This document shows, one piece after another, positions 24,367 to 31,073 of a stretch of 31,946 nucleotides of DNA (its first letter is position 1; every line of letters starts with the position of its first letter). The stretch comes from an uncultured Collinsella sp. (GTDB lineage Bacteria; Actinomycetota; Coriobacteriia; Coriobacteriales; Coriobacteriaceae): the NCBI GenBank assembly GCA_937896835.1, contig CALBOJ010000036.1, positions 1 through 31,946 on the forward strand. Reading direction: 5' to 3'. Below the pieces are notes generated by a model. The model was not told the origin of the DNA. It saw only the letters and a program-made list of their open reading frames with translations, and ran no database searches. The position numbers and the translations under genes were made by a program.

Positions 24367-25656
24367 CTAGCAGATGCAGCCGTCGGCGAGCGTCTGCTTG
24401 CCACCGACAAATACATCGGTGGCACGACCGGTGAGCGTGCGGCCGGCAAAACCGGAGTTCTCGGCGCGCGACTCGTAACCGTCCTCGCCAACCGTCCAGG
24501 TTGCGGAGGGGTCGAACACGGTCAGGTCGGCGACAGAGCCCGCCTTGACCTGAACCTGATCGAGGCCCAGAATCTCACGCGGCTTGATGGCCATGAGCTC
24601 GACCATGCGGCTCACGCTCATCTTGCCCGTATTGACCAGCTCAGTGAGCACGAGCGACAGCGAAGTCTCGAGGCCAATCATTCCAAAGGGCGCGAGCTCG
24701 AACTCGCGGGCCTTCTCCCACGGGGTGTGGGGAGCGTGGTCGGTAACGATAGCGTCGACGGTACCGTCGATGACACCCTGACGGATGGCCTCGGCATCCT
24801 CGTCGGTGCGCAGCGGCGGATTGACCTTGAGCGAGGTGTTGTAGGTCTCGTCCAGGTCGTTCTCGGTCAGGAACATGTGGTGCGGCGTGGCCTCGCAGGT
24901 GACCTGCACGCCAGCTGCCTTACCGGCACGCACGAGCTCCAGGCCATGGGCGGTGGAGATGTGCTGGATGTGCAGCTTGGCACCGGTCAGCTTGGCGATC
25001 TCGATGTCGCGGGCGATCTGGAGCTCCTCGCCGGCAGCCGGCCAGCCCTCGAGAGCCAGACGGGTCGAGACCTTGCCCTCGTTGATCTGGCCGTGGCCGA
25101 CCAGGTCCTCGTCCTGGCAGTGGCTCATAAAGACCTTGCCGAACATCTTGCCGTAGTCCATGCAGCGACGGAGCATGCCCGCGCCCTGCACGCCACGACC
25201 GTCGTCAGTGAAGGCGACGGCGCCGTGGGCGACCATATCGCCCATCTCGGACATGGCCTCGCCCTTAAGACCGCGGGTCATGGCTCCCGACGGATAGACG
25301 CGGCAGTGGCCGACCTCGGCAGCGCGGGACTTGACGAACTCCACGACGGTGCCGTTATCGGTGACGGGATCGGTGTTGGGCATGGCGCACACGCCGGTAA
25401 AGCCGCCCTTGGCAGCTGCGCGGGTGCCGCTCTCGATGTCCTCTTTGACCTCGTAGCCGGGCTCGCGAAGGTGAACGTGCATATCCACCAGGCCGGGGAC
25501 GAGATATTTGCCGGAAAGGTCGCGGACCTCGGCTCCCTCGACGGCGAGATTCTCGCCGACCTCGGCGATCTTATCGCCGTCAATCAGGACGTCAACGACA
25601 CCGTCAAGCTCGACGGACGGGTCGACGACGTGGGCATTCTTAAGAAGCAAGGCCAT
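24367..25656 (-). CDS. pyrC: Dihydroorotase
   Basis: A 429-residue zinc amidohydrolase that cyclises carbamoyl-aspartate to dihydroorotate (type I, Bacillus-like length). Metal ligands are visible in DMHVHLREPG (H60, H62), FMSHCQDEDL, HIQHIST and DHAPH. The substrate-binding TPHHMFLTEND is conserved. The frame extends five codons upstream, but the ATG at 25656 (MALLLKNAHV) has GGAGGTG 7 nt before it. Its start lies 17 bp inside pyrB. The protein is complete, so it is likely the active dihydroorotase rather than the inactive partner found with some transcarbamoylases. Confidence 0.95.
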   Translation of the reverse strand: MALLLKNAHVVDPSVELDGVVDVLIDGDKIAEVGENLAVEGAEVRDLSGKYLVPGLVDMHVHLREPGYEVKEDIESGTRAAAKGGFTGVCAMPNTDPVTDNGTVVEFVKSRAAEVGHCRVYPSGAMTRGLKGEAMSEMGDMVAHGAVAFTDDGRGVQGAGMLRRCMDYGKMFGKVFMSHCQDEDLVGHGQINEGKVSTRLALEGWPAAGEELQIARDIEIAKLTGAKLHIQHISTAHGLELVRAGKAAGVQVTCEATPHHMFLTENDLDETYNTSLKVNPPLRTDEDAEAIRQGVIDGTVDAIVTDHAPHTPWEKAREFELAPFGMIGLETSLSLVLTELVNTGKMSVSRMVELMAIKPREILGLDQVQVKAGSVADLTVFDPSATWTVGEDGYESRAENSGFAGRTLTGRATDVFVGGKQTLADGCIC

Positions 25657-26584
25657 TATCGGCACCTCCAAGCAGCAGATACAGGATAGCCATACGCACG
25701 CAGATACCGGCGTAGACCTGCTCCAGGATGACGGAGCGTTGCGGGTGGTCGGCCATATAGGAGTCGAACTCGACGCCGCGGTTGATGGGGCCCGGGTGAC
25801 AGATGATCGCGTCGGGCTTCATGAGCTTCTCGCGGTCCTTGGTCAGGCCGAAGAGCTTGTGGTACTCGCGAATGGTCGGGAACGGGGCACCCTCGAGGCG
25901 CTCCTGCTGCACGCGCAGCATGTAGACGACGTCCAGCTCGGGCAGGACGGAATCAAGGTCGCTCGTCACGTGGTCGCAGCCCAGAACCTCGGGCGCCGGC
26001 GGCAGCAGCGTGCCGGGAGCGACGGCGTAGGTCTTGCAGCCCATAATCTTAAGGGCGGGAATCAGCGAGCCGCAGACACGGGAGTGGGCGATGTCGCCGA
26101 CGACGGCGACCTTCAGACCGTGGAAGTCACCCTTGTGCTCCCAGATGGTGTACAGGTCGAGCAGGGCCTGCGTGGGGTGGTTATGCTTGCCGTCGCCGGC
26201 GCAGATGACGCTCGCGGGCGAGTTCTGCGTGACGATGTAGGGAGCACCGGCGTGCTTATCGCGCACGACGATGCAGTCGATCTTATAGGCGTTGAGGGTC
26301 TCGACGGTATCGACGAGGCTCTCGCCCTTGACCGTGGAGGTCGAGGAGCCGCCAAAGTTGAGGCTGTCGGCCGAAAGACGCTTCTCGGCAAGCTCGAAGG
26401 AGCTGCGGGTGCGCGTCGAGGGCTCGTTGAACATGTTAACGATGGTCTTACCCTTGAGCGTGGGGACCTTCTTGATCGCACGCTCGTTGACCTCGGAGAA
26501 CGCCTTGGCGGTCTCGAGGATGAGCTTGATGTCCTCTTCGGAGTACTCGGTAATGTCGATCAGGTGCTTATGGTTGAACGCCAC
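25640..26584 (-). CDS. pyrB: Aspartate carbamoyltransferase catalytic chain
   Basis: PyrB condenses carbamoyl phosphate with aspartate. The 314-residue chain carries the carbamoyl-phosphate loop STRTR at about 56-60, HPTQALLDLYT and the aspartate-binding loop VYMLRVQQER. No pyrI regulatory gene is nearby, as in Bacillus-type enzymes. I set the start at GTG 26584 (VAFNHKHLID): it follows the pyrR stop by 4 bp and has GGGAGGTG at a good distance. A GTG four codons further upstream lies within that Shine-Dalgarno sequence and inside pyrR. The end overlaps pyrC. Confidence 0.95.
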   Translation of the reverse strand: MAFNHKHLIDITEYSEEDIKLILETAKAFSEVNERAIKKVPTLKGKTIVNMFNEPSTRTRSSFELAEKRLSADSLNFGGSSTSTVKGESLVDTVETLNAYKIDCIVVRDKHAGAPYIVTQNSPASVICAGDGKHNHPTQALLDLYTIWEHKGDFHGLKVAVVGDIAHSRVCGSLIPALKIMGCKTYAVAPGTLLPPAPEVLGCDHVTSDLDSVLPELDVVYMLRVQQERLEGAPFPTIREYHKLFGLTKDREKLMKPDAIICHPGPINRGVEFDSYMADHPQRSVILEQVYAGICVRMAILYLLLGGADNGLAS

Positions 26585-26588
26585 GGTA

Positions 26589-27173
26589 CTACTCACCTCC
26601 CAGCGGCGCGGAGCCCACGTGGGAACCCGGCGCGACGTCGTTAATCTCGACAGCGGTGTGGCCGTCGACTTCCTTCATATACAGGTGCACGTTCTCCTCA
26701 TGCGACGAGGGAACGTTCTTGCCGACAAAGTCCGGCGAGATGGGGAGCTCACGGTGACCGCGGTCAACGAGAACTGCCAGCTCGATGCGGCTCGGACGGC
26801 CCAGGTCCATGACGGCATCCAGAGCGGCGCGGATAGTACGGCCCGTATACAGGATGTCGTCCACCAGCACGACGCGCTTGCCGTCGACGCTGAAGGGAAT
26901 GTTGGTAGCGTGGATCGCGGGAGCGAAATTGGTCGCATAGTCATCGCGGTAGAAGCTGATGTCCAGGCTGCCGAGCGGAACGTCGACGCCCTCGATCTCC
27001 TTGATCTCCTCGGCGAGCTTCTTTGCCAGAAGGTCGCCGCGCGTGACGATGCCGACCAGAGCGAGGTCTTCACAGCCCTCGTTGCGCTCGAGAATCTCGT
27101 GCGCGATGCGGGTCATCGCTCGATTAACGGCGGTCTCGTCCATGATGACCGCCTTGGGGGAAGTCGTGCCCAT
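26589..27173 (-). CDS. pyrR: PyrR: pyr operon RNA-binding attenuator / uracil phosphoribosyltransferase
   Basis: A 194-residue bifunctional regulator. The PRPP-binding loop VLVDDILYTGRTIRAALD (104-115 core) marks the phosphoribosyltransferase fold. In Bacillus-type regulation UMP-bound PyrR binds a hairpin in pyr mRNA and allows an attenuator to form. Exactly such elements lie in its own leader (27213-27298). The ATG at 27173 has AAGGAG 5-6 nt upstream. The C-terminal tail (VAPGSHVGSAPLGGE) is a little longer than usual. It leads the operon, 4 bp before the pyrB start. Confidence 0.95.
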   Translation of the reverse strand: MGTTSPKAVIMDETAVNRAMTRIAHEILERNEGCEDLALVGIVTRGDLLAKKLAEEIKEIEGVDVPLGSLDISFYRDDYATNFAPAIHATNIPFSVDGKRVVLVDDILYTGRTIRAALDAVMDLGRPSRIELAVLVDRGHRELPISPDFVGKNVPSSHEENVHLYMKEVDGHTAVEINDVAPGSHVGSAPLGGE

Positions 27174-27212
27174 CGATCTCCTTCCTCACATGTCTTGACT
27201 GCTGACACAGTC

Positions 27213-27253
27213 AAAAAAATAGATGCCCGACCGCTTAAAGCGGACCAGACACC
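27213..27253 (-). terminator. Attenuator terminator in the pyrR leader
   Basis: On the minus strand the left arm 27239-27253 and right arm 27222-27235 form a stem of a 5-bp CCGCT/AGCGG tip and a 9-pair lower part with several G-U pairs and one bulged U. Seven T residues follow (27213-27219). It stands 40 bp before the pyrR start codon, where termination would silence the whole operon. Confidence 0.8.
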
Positions 27254-27298
27254 CACAGGAAGGGCTGCTCTTTGGCAGCTATGTAATTCCATGTGGGT
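27251..27298 (-). promoter_or_regulatory. pyrR leader: Probable PyrR binding hairpin
   Basis: On the minus strand ACCCACA pairs with TGTGGGT (27292-27298 with 27251-27257), GGAA with TTCC, and GCTGC with GCAGC (27275-27279 with 27264-27268), closing a hexaloop CAAAGA (27269-27274). A 7-nt bulge lies on the 5' side and 2 nt on the 3' side. The known PyrR loop consensus is CNGNGA with a 5' bulge; here 5 of 6 loop positions agree. The upstream GGGTA/TACCC hairpin (27295-27309) overlaps the 5' arm and would compete with it, and the 3' arm overlaps the terminator by 3 nt. Confidence 0.65.
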
Positions 27299-27404
27299 AT
27301 CTCGTACCCCTTTAATGGTCAAGGGATAGTGTAGCCAACCTCGAGCTTAATTGCGAGCATAAATACAGAACAATCCGTAAACGGAGCCCAATGCTCCATA
27401 AACC

Positions 27405-27433
27405 TATATATATTTGTGGGACGAGCTTGAAAA
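27405..27433 (-). promoter_or_regulatory. Putative pyrR operon promoter
   Basis: On the minus strand a -35 TTTTCA (27428-27433) and a -10 TATATA (27405-27410) are 17 bp apart. Start near 27398 would give a leader of about 225 nt with a GGAGC-ATTGG-GCTCC hairpin, then the PyrR elements. Its -35 overlaps that of rpmB P1 on the other strand. Confidence 0.45.
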
Positions 27434-27455
27434 CGCACGCACGAGCTGGCATAAT
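27427..27455 (+). promoter_or_regulatory. Putative rpmB promoter P1
   Basis: TTGAAA (27427-27432), a 17-bp spacer and CATAAT (27450-27455) make the best sigma70-type match in the window. Transcription would start near 27462, about 160 nt before rpmB. No convincing small gene lies between P1 and rpmB, so the 450-bp pyrR-rpmB intergenic region holds only leaders and promoters. Confidence 0.55.
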
Positions 27456-27541
27456 CCCCTCTGCTGCACGCAAATCGGATCTACGTCCAGGGCCGTGGCG
27501 TGAGCACTATCGCCAAAAGAGGAATATCTCTGTGTAGATTA

Positions 27542-27570
27542 CGCACAGGGAGCTGCTTCTGTGCTATAGT
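27542..27570 (+). promoter_or_regulatory. Putative rpmB promoter P2 with internal palindrome
   Basis: A CGCACA -35 (27542-27547) and an extended -10 TGC-TATAGT (TATAGT at 27565-27570) have a 17-bp spacer. The inverted repeat GCACAG-N10-CTGTGC (27543-27548, 27559-27564) fills the spacer and overlaps the -35, which could be an operator or coincidence. Confidence 0.5.
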
Positions 27571-27624
27571 TCAGGCTTGTTTGTTAACGCGACATGTTCG
27601 TTTGTCGCCCAAGGAGGGTCAGTT

Positions 27625-27813
27625 ATGTCCAAAGTTTGCGAAGTTTGCGGTAAGCACCCCGTTGCCGGTCGCTCCATCAGCCACTCTCACCGCGTCACCA
27701 ACCGTAAGTTCCGCCCCAACATCCAGCGCGTTTACGTCGTCGTCGATGGTCACCGTCGCAAGATGAACGTTTGCTCCACCTGCCTCAAGTCCGGCAAGGT
27801 TGCGCGCTCCTAA
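27625..27813 (+). CDS. rpmB: 50S ribosomal protein L28, zinc-ribbon form
   Basis: A 62-residue large-subunit protein with the pattern HSHRVTNRKFRPNIQ. Two CxxC pairs (CEVCGK at the N-terminus and CSTCLK near the end) show that this is the zinc-binding (C+) version. The ATG at 27625 has AGGAGGG 7 nt upstream; the open frame begins 16 codons earlier but only in leader sequence. It is the first gene of the rightward-transcribed side and seems monocistronic, with tandem promoters in front and a terminator behind. Confidence 0.96.
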   Translation: MSKVCEVCGKHPVAGRSISHSHRVTNRKFRPNIQRVYVVVDGHRRKMNVCSTCLKSGKVARS

Positions 27814-27882
27814 ATAAGGTCTTACCAACAAGTACCTCGGACTCTCCGGGTCAAAGACCTCGCGTTCATATAGAACTTACCA

Positions 27883-27914
27883 AAGGCGTCCTCCCCCACG
27901 GAGGGCGCCTTTTT
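27883..27914 (+). terminator. Terminator of rpmB
   Basis: A 12-pair stem with one G-U (27883-27894 with 27900-27911, AAGGCGTCCTCC) and loop CCCAC is followed by a T-run to 27914. The mobile-element remnant starts 2 bp later. Confidence 0.9.
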
Positions 27915-27915
27915 G

Positions 27916-27947
27916 CACTCATTGGGGACAGACTTACATGAGTGTTT
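27916..27947 (+). repeat. Left terminal inverted repeat
   Basis: The left end contains CTCATTGGGGACAGACTTA and an internal ACTCAT ... ATGAGT pair. It matches the right end in inverted orientation at 30 of 32 positions. Confidence 0.85.
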
Positions 27948-28172
27948 GCAGATGTCAAAGGAATCATAGCCCAGCTGATATGCCTTGAAGCTTGACCAGC
28001 GGTACGCATCGAGCGAGTCGAGCGCGCCTTTCACAGGATTGAGATGGATATAATCGAGCAACTGGACCGCCTGCGTGTCCGACTCGACCGCGACCCGCGA
28101 ATAGCGATTGTCAAACAGGTGCCCCGTTCTCCCCGTTTTCCCATTGAAATACTCATATAAGTCTGTCCCCAA
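27948..28172 (-). pseudogene. Remnant of REP-associated tyrosine transposase (Y1_Tnp family)
   Basis: The open frame 27822-28172 reads GKTGRTGHLFDNRYSR, then LLDYIHLNPVKGALDSLDAY and RWSSFKAYQLG. These are hallmark segments of the C-terminal half of IS200-like/RAYT transposases. The N-terminal half with the HUH metal motif is missing. Both ends of the frame are translations of the terminal repeats (LGTDLYEYF at the start, KSVPNE near the end), and the frame runs on into the rpmB terminator, so this is not an intact gene. About 60 residues are real homology (about 27960-28140). Confidence 0.8.
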
Positions 28173-28178
28173 TGAGTG
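28147..28178 (-). repeat. Right terminal inverted repeat
   Basis: This is the reverse complement of the left end with two differences (at 28150 and 28157). It contains TAAGTCTGTCCCCAATGAG. The sequence from here to adhE (158 bp) holds only regulatory signals. Confidence 0.85.
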
Positions 28179-28213
28179 GGGCGATGCGGCAAACGGAAAG
28201 TTAAAAGTTATAG

Positions 28214-28245
28214 TTGAAGCGTTTCAGTTTATTGAAGCGTTTTAG
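28214..28245 (+). promoter_or_regulatory. Paired direct repeats upstream of adhE (candidate operator)
   Basis: TTGAAGCGTTTCAG (28214-28227) recurs as TTGAAGCGTTTTAG (28232-28245), 13 of 14 identical and 18 bp apart. Each copy is also partly palindromic (TGAA-N4-TTCA in the first). They lie roughly 60-90 bp before the predicted adhE start of transcription. The TTGAA-N4-TTCA arrangement faintly recalls the redox repressor Rex site, but the fit is incomplete. Confidence 0.45.
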
Positions 28246-28290
28246 TGTGCCTTTTACGGGAATCTTACCGTTCGCCGAATAATTTCTTGC

Positions 28291-28296
28291 TATCAT
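28291..28296 (+). promoter_or_regulatory. Putative extended -10 promoter of adhE
   Basis: TTGC-TATCAT (TATCAT at 28291-28296) gives an extended -10 in an A/T-rich stretch. The -35 is poor. A start near 28303 would leave a leader of about 34 nt with AAGGAG before the adhE ATG. A weak -35 fits a promoter that needs an activator. Confidence 0.5.
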
Positions 28297-28336
28297 GCAA
28301 GACGTAGGGTAAATCTCCGATCGCAAGGAGACACAA

Positions 28337-30985
28337 ATGGTGAAAAAGTCACCGGAAAACACTACTCCCGCAATTGTGGACAACGTAGAGGCGCTTGAGG
28401 CTAAGCTCGCTCAGATGCGAGAGGCCCAGGCGCTTTTTGCTACGTACACGCAGGAGCAGGTCGACAAGATCTTCTATGAGGCCGCCATGGCCGCCAACAA
28501 GGCTCGTATCCCGTTGGCGAAGATGGCCATCGAGGAGACCGGCCGCGGCGTTCTTGAGGACAAGGTCATCAAGAACCACTACGCCGCAGAGTACATCTAC
28601 AACGCTTACAAGAACACCAAGACCTGTGGTGTCCTGGAGCGCGACGAGGCTTACGGCATCACCAAGATCGCCGAGCCCATCGGTATCGTGGGCGCCGTCA
28701 TCCCGACGACCAACCCCACCTCCACCGCGATCTTCAAGACGCTGATCAGCCTGAAGACCCGCAACGGCATCATCATCTCCCCGCACCCGGCAGCCGCCAA
28801 GTGCACCATCGCCGCCGCCAAGCTCGTGCTTGACGCCGCCGTCAAGGCCGGCGCCCCCGAGGGCATCATCGGCTGGGTCGATGTCCCCTCCATCGAGCTG
28901 ACCAACATGGTCATGCGTGACGTCGACATCATCCTCGCCACCGGTGGCCCGGGCATGGTCAAGGCCGCTTACTCCTCGGGCAAGCCCGCCCTGGGCGTTG
29001 GCGCCGGTAACACCCCGGTCATCATCGACGACACCGCCGACGTGCTGCTCGCCGTCAACTCCATCATCCACTCCAAGACCTTCGACAACGGCATGATCTG
29101 CGCTTCCGAGCAGTCCGTGACCGTCATCGACACCATCTATGACCAGGTCAAGGCCGAGTTCCAGAAGCGCGGCTGCTACTTCGTCAAGCAGGGTGCCGAG
29201 ATGGAGGCCCTGCGTGCCGCCATGTTCAAGAACGGCGCCCTCGATCACCGCATCCCCGGCATGGCTGCCGCCAAGATCGCCGAGCTCGCCGGCATCGAGG
29301 TTCCCGCCAAGACCAAGATCCTGATCGCCGAGGTCACCTCCACCGACCCCGCCAAGGAGGAGTTCTCCCACGAGAAGCTCTCCCCGGTCCTGGCCATGTA
29401 CCACGCCAAGGACTTCCAGGAGGCCGTCGACAAGGCCGAGCACCTCGTGCTCGCCGGTGGCCCGGGCCACACCGCCTCTCTGTACGTGCACCCCGCCCAG
29501 GCCGAGAAGATCAGCCTGTTCGAGCACGTCATGAAGGCCTGCCGTATCGTCATCAACACCCCGTCCTCGCACGGCGGCATCGGTGACCTGTACAACTTTG
29601 GCATGAAGCCGTCTCTGACCCTGGGCTGCGGCTCCTGGGGCGGCAACTCCGTCTCCGAGAACGTTGGGGTGAAGCACTTGATCAACGTTAAGACTGTGGC
29701 CGAGCGCCGTGAGAACATGCTGTGGTTCCGCGCTCCCGAGAAGGTCTACTTCAAGAAGGGTTCCACGCCCGTCGCTCTCGACGAGCTCGGTACCGTCATG
29801 GGCAAGAAGCGCGCCTTCATCGTCACCGACCAGTTCCTCTTCAAGAATGGCAACACCCGCGCCATCGAGGCCAAGCTCGACGAGATGGGCATCGCCCACG
29901 ACTGCTTCTACGACGTCGAGCCCGATCCGTCGCTGCAGTGCGCACGTCGCGGCGCCAAGCAGATGGCTCTCTTTGAGCCGGACGTCATCATCGCCGTCGG
30001 CGGTGGCTCCGCTATGGACGCCGGCAAGATCATGTGGATGATGTACGAGCACCCCGAGTGCAAGTTTGAGGACATGGCCATGGACTTCATGGACATCCGC
30101 AAGCGTATCTTCACTTTCCCCGAGATGGGCAAGAAGGCCTACTTCGTCGCCGTCCCGACCTCTTCGGGTACCGGCTCCGAGTGCACGCCGTTCGCCATCA
30201 TCACCGACAAGGAGACCGGCATCAAGTGGCCGCTCGCCGACTACGCGCTGCTCCCCAACATGGCTATCGTTGACGCCGACAACTGCATGACCGCCCCGCG
30301 CGGCCTGACCGCTGCCTCCGGCATCGACGTCATGACCCACGCCATCGAGTCCTACGTCTCCATCATGGCTTCCGATTACACCAAGGGCCTCTCCGAGCGC
30401 GCTGCTAAGCTCGTCTTCGAGAACCTGCCCTCCAGCTTCACGAACGGCGCCAAGGACCCGCATGCCCGCGAGGAGATGCACAACGCCTCTTGCATGGCCG
30501 GTATGGCCTTCGCCAACGCCTTCCTGGGCCTCAACCACTCCATGGCTCACAAGCTCGGCGCCTTCCATCACCTGCCTCACGGCCTCGCCAACGCCGTCAT
30601 CCTGACCCGCGTTATGCGCTACAACGCCGCCGAGGCTCCCGTCAAGATGGGTACCTTCTCCCAGTATCCTTACCCCAACGCGCTTCACAACTACGCCGAG
30701 ATGGCCAAGTACTGCGGCATCGAGGGCAAGGACGACAAGGAGGTCTTCGAGAACTTCATCACGAAGCTCGAGGAGCTCAAGGACTTCATCGGTGTCAAGA
30801 AGACCATCGCCGACTACGGTGTTGACGAGCAGTACTTCCTCGACACCCTCGACGAGATGACCGAGCAGGCATTCAACGACCAGTGCACCGGCGCTAACCC
30901 GCGCTACCCGCTCATGAGCGAGATCAAGGAGCTCTACCTGGACGCCTACTACGGCCGCGAGCCTCAGGACTACGCCGTCTGCTAG
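28337..30985 (+). CDS. adhE: Bifunctional acetaldehyde-CoA/alcohol dehydrogenase
   Basis: AdhE (882 residues) reduces acetyl-CoA to acetaldehyde and then ethanol, regenerating two NAD+ in fermentation; the family forms spirosomes. The N-terminal aldehyde dehydrogenase domain (about 20-450) has the catalytic cysteine C255 in NGMICASEQS. After a linker, the iron-dependent alcohol dehydrogenase (about 470-870) has GGGSAMD at 555-561 and iron ligands D664, H668, H734 and H748. These correspond to the E. coli residues shifted by a constant 11. The ATG at 28337 follows AAGGAG. Codon use is strongly biased to C-ending codons, pointing to very high expression. It stands alone, with a candidate operator upstream and a stable hairpin downstream. 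Confidence 0.98.
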   Translation: MVKKSPENTTPAIVDNVEALEAKLAQMREAQALFATYTQEQVDKIFYEAAMAANKARIPLAKMAIEETGRGVLEDKVIKNHYAAEYIYNAYKNTKTCGVLERDEAYGITKIAEPIGIVGAVIPTTNPTSTAIFKTLISLKTRNGIIISPHPAAAKCTIAAAKLVLDAAVKAGAPEGIIGWVDVPSIELTNMVMRDVDIILATGGPGMVKAAYSSGKPALGVGAGNTPVIIDDTADVLLAVNSIIHSKTFDNGMICASEQSVTVIDTIYDQVKAEFQKRGCYFVKQGAEMEALRAAMFKNGALDHRIPGMAAAKIAELAGIEVPAKTKILIAEVTSTDPAKEEFSHEKLSPVLAMYHAKDFQEAVDKAEHLVLAGGPGHTASLYVHPAQAEKISLFEHVMKACRIVINTPSSHGGIGDLYNFGMKPSLTLGCGSWGGNSVSENVGVKHLINVKTVAERRENMLWFRAPEKVYFKKGSTPVALDELGTVMGKKRAFIVTDQFLFKNGNTRAIEAKLDEMGIAHDCFYDVEPDPSLQCARRGAKQMALFEPDVIIAVGGGSAMDAGKIMWMMYEHPECKFEDMAMDFMDIRKRIFTFPEMGKKAYFVAVPTSSGTGSECTPFAIITDKETGIKWPLADYALLPNMAIVDADNCMTAPRGLTAASGIDVMTHAIESYVSIMASDYTKGLSERAAKLVFENLPSSFTNGAKDPHAREEMHNASCMAGMAFANAFLGLNHSMAHKLGAFHHLPHGLANAVILTRVMRYNAAEAPVKMGTFSQYPYPNALHNYAEMAKYCGIEGKDDKEVFENFITKLEELKDFIGVKKTIADYGVDEQYFLDTLDEMTEQAFNDQCTGANPRYPLMSEIKELYLDAYYGREPQDYAVC

Positions 30986-31002
30986 TTTTAGCACGGTTTT
31001 TA

Positions 31003-31041
31003 ACGGCGGGGGTGCACGGGTGTTTCACACACCCCCGCCGT
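31003..31041 (+). terminator. Very stable hairpin after adhE
   Basis: A perfect 12-bp GC-rich stem (ACGGCGGGGGTG at 31003-31014 with 31030-31041) has a 15-nt loop. The following sequence (CGCTTCTATC) is not a good T-run, so it may terminate only partly, or shield the adhE mRNA 3' end while allowing some read-through into the next gene 33 bp downstream. Confidence 0.6.
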
Positions 31042-31073
31042 CGCTTCTATCGCATCGTTGAAAGGATGCAACC

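Larger units (their letters stand above)
27916..28178. mobile_element. Degenerate IS200/REP-associated element with 32-bp inverted ends
   Basis: Two inverted copies of a 32-bp sequence (27916-27947 and 28147-28178, two mismatches; the outer 21 positions identical) enclose about 200 bp encoding a transposase remnant. Each end contains an internal ACTCAT/ATGAGT repeat able to fold into a hairpin, as in REP and IS200/IS605 ends. No target-site duplication is visible, as expected for HUH-type transposition. It lies immediately behind the rpmB terminator. A full transposase is lacking, so movement would require one elsewhere. Confidence 0.75.

Noticed and set aside
27500..27766. An 88-codon open frame overlapping rpmB in another frame
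   Set aside because: Its second half is an out-of-frame reading of rpmB and the first half is leader sequence.
28201..28383. A 60-codon minus-strand open frame upstream of adhE
   Set aside because: It overlaps the adhE promoter and start, has no Shine-Dalgarno sequence, and shows no recognisable family.
28349..30994. An 881-codon open frame opposite adhE
   Set aside because: It is an antisense shadow of the highly biased adhE coding sequence.
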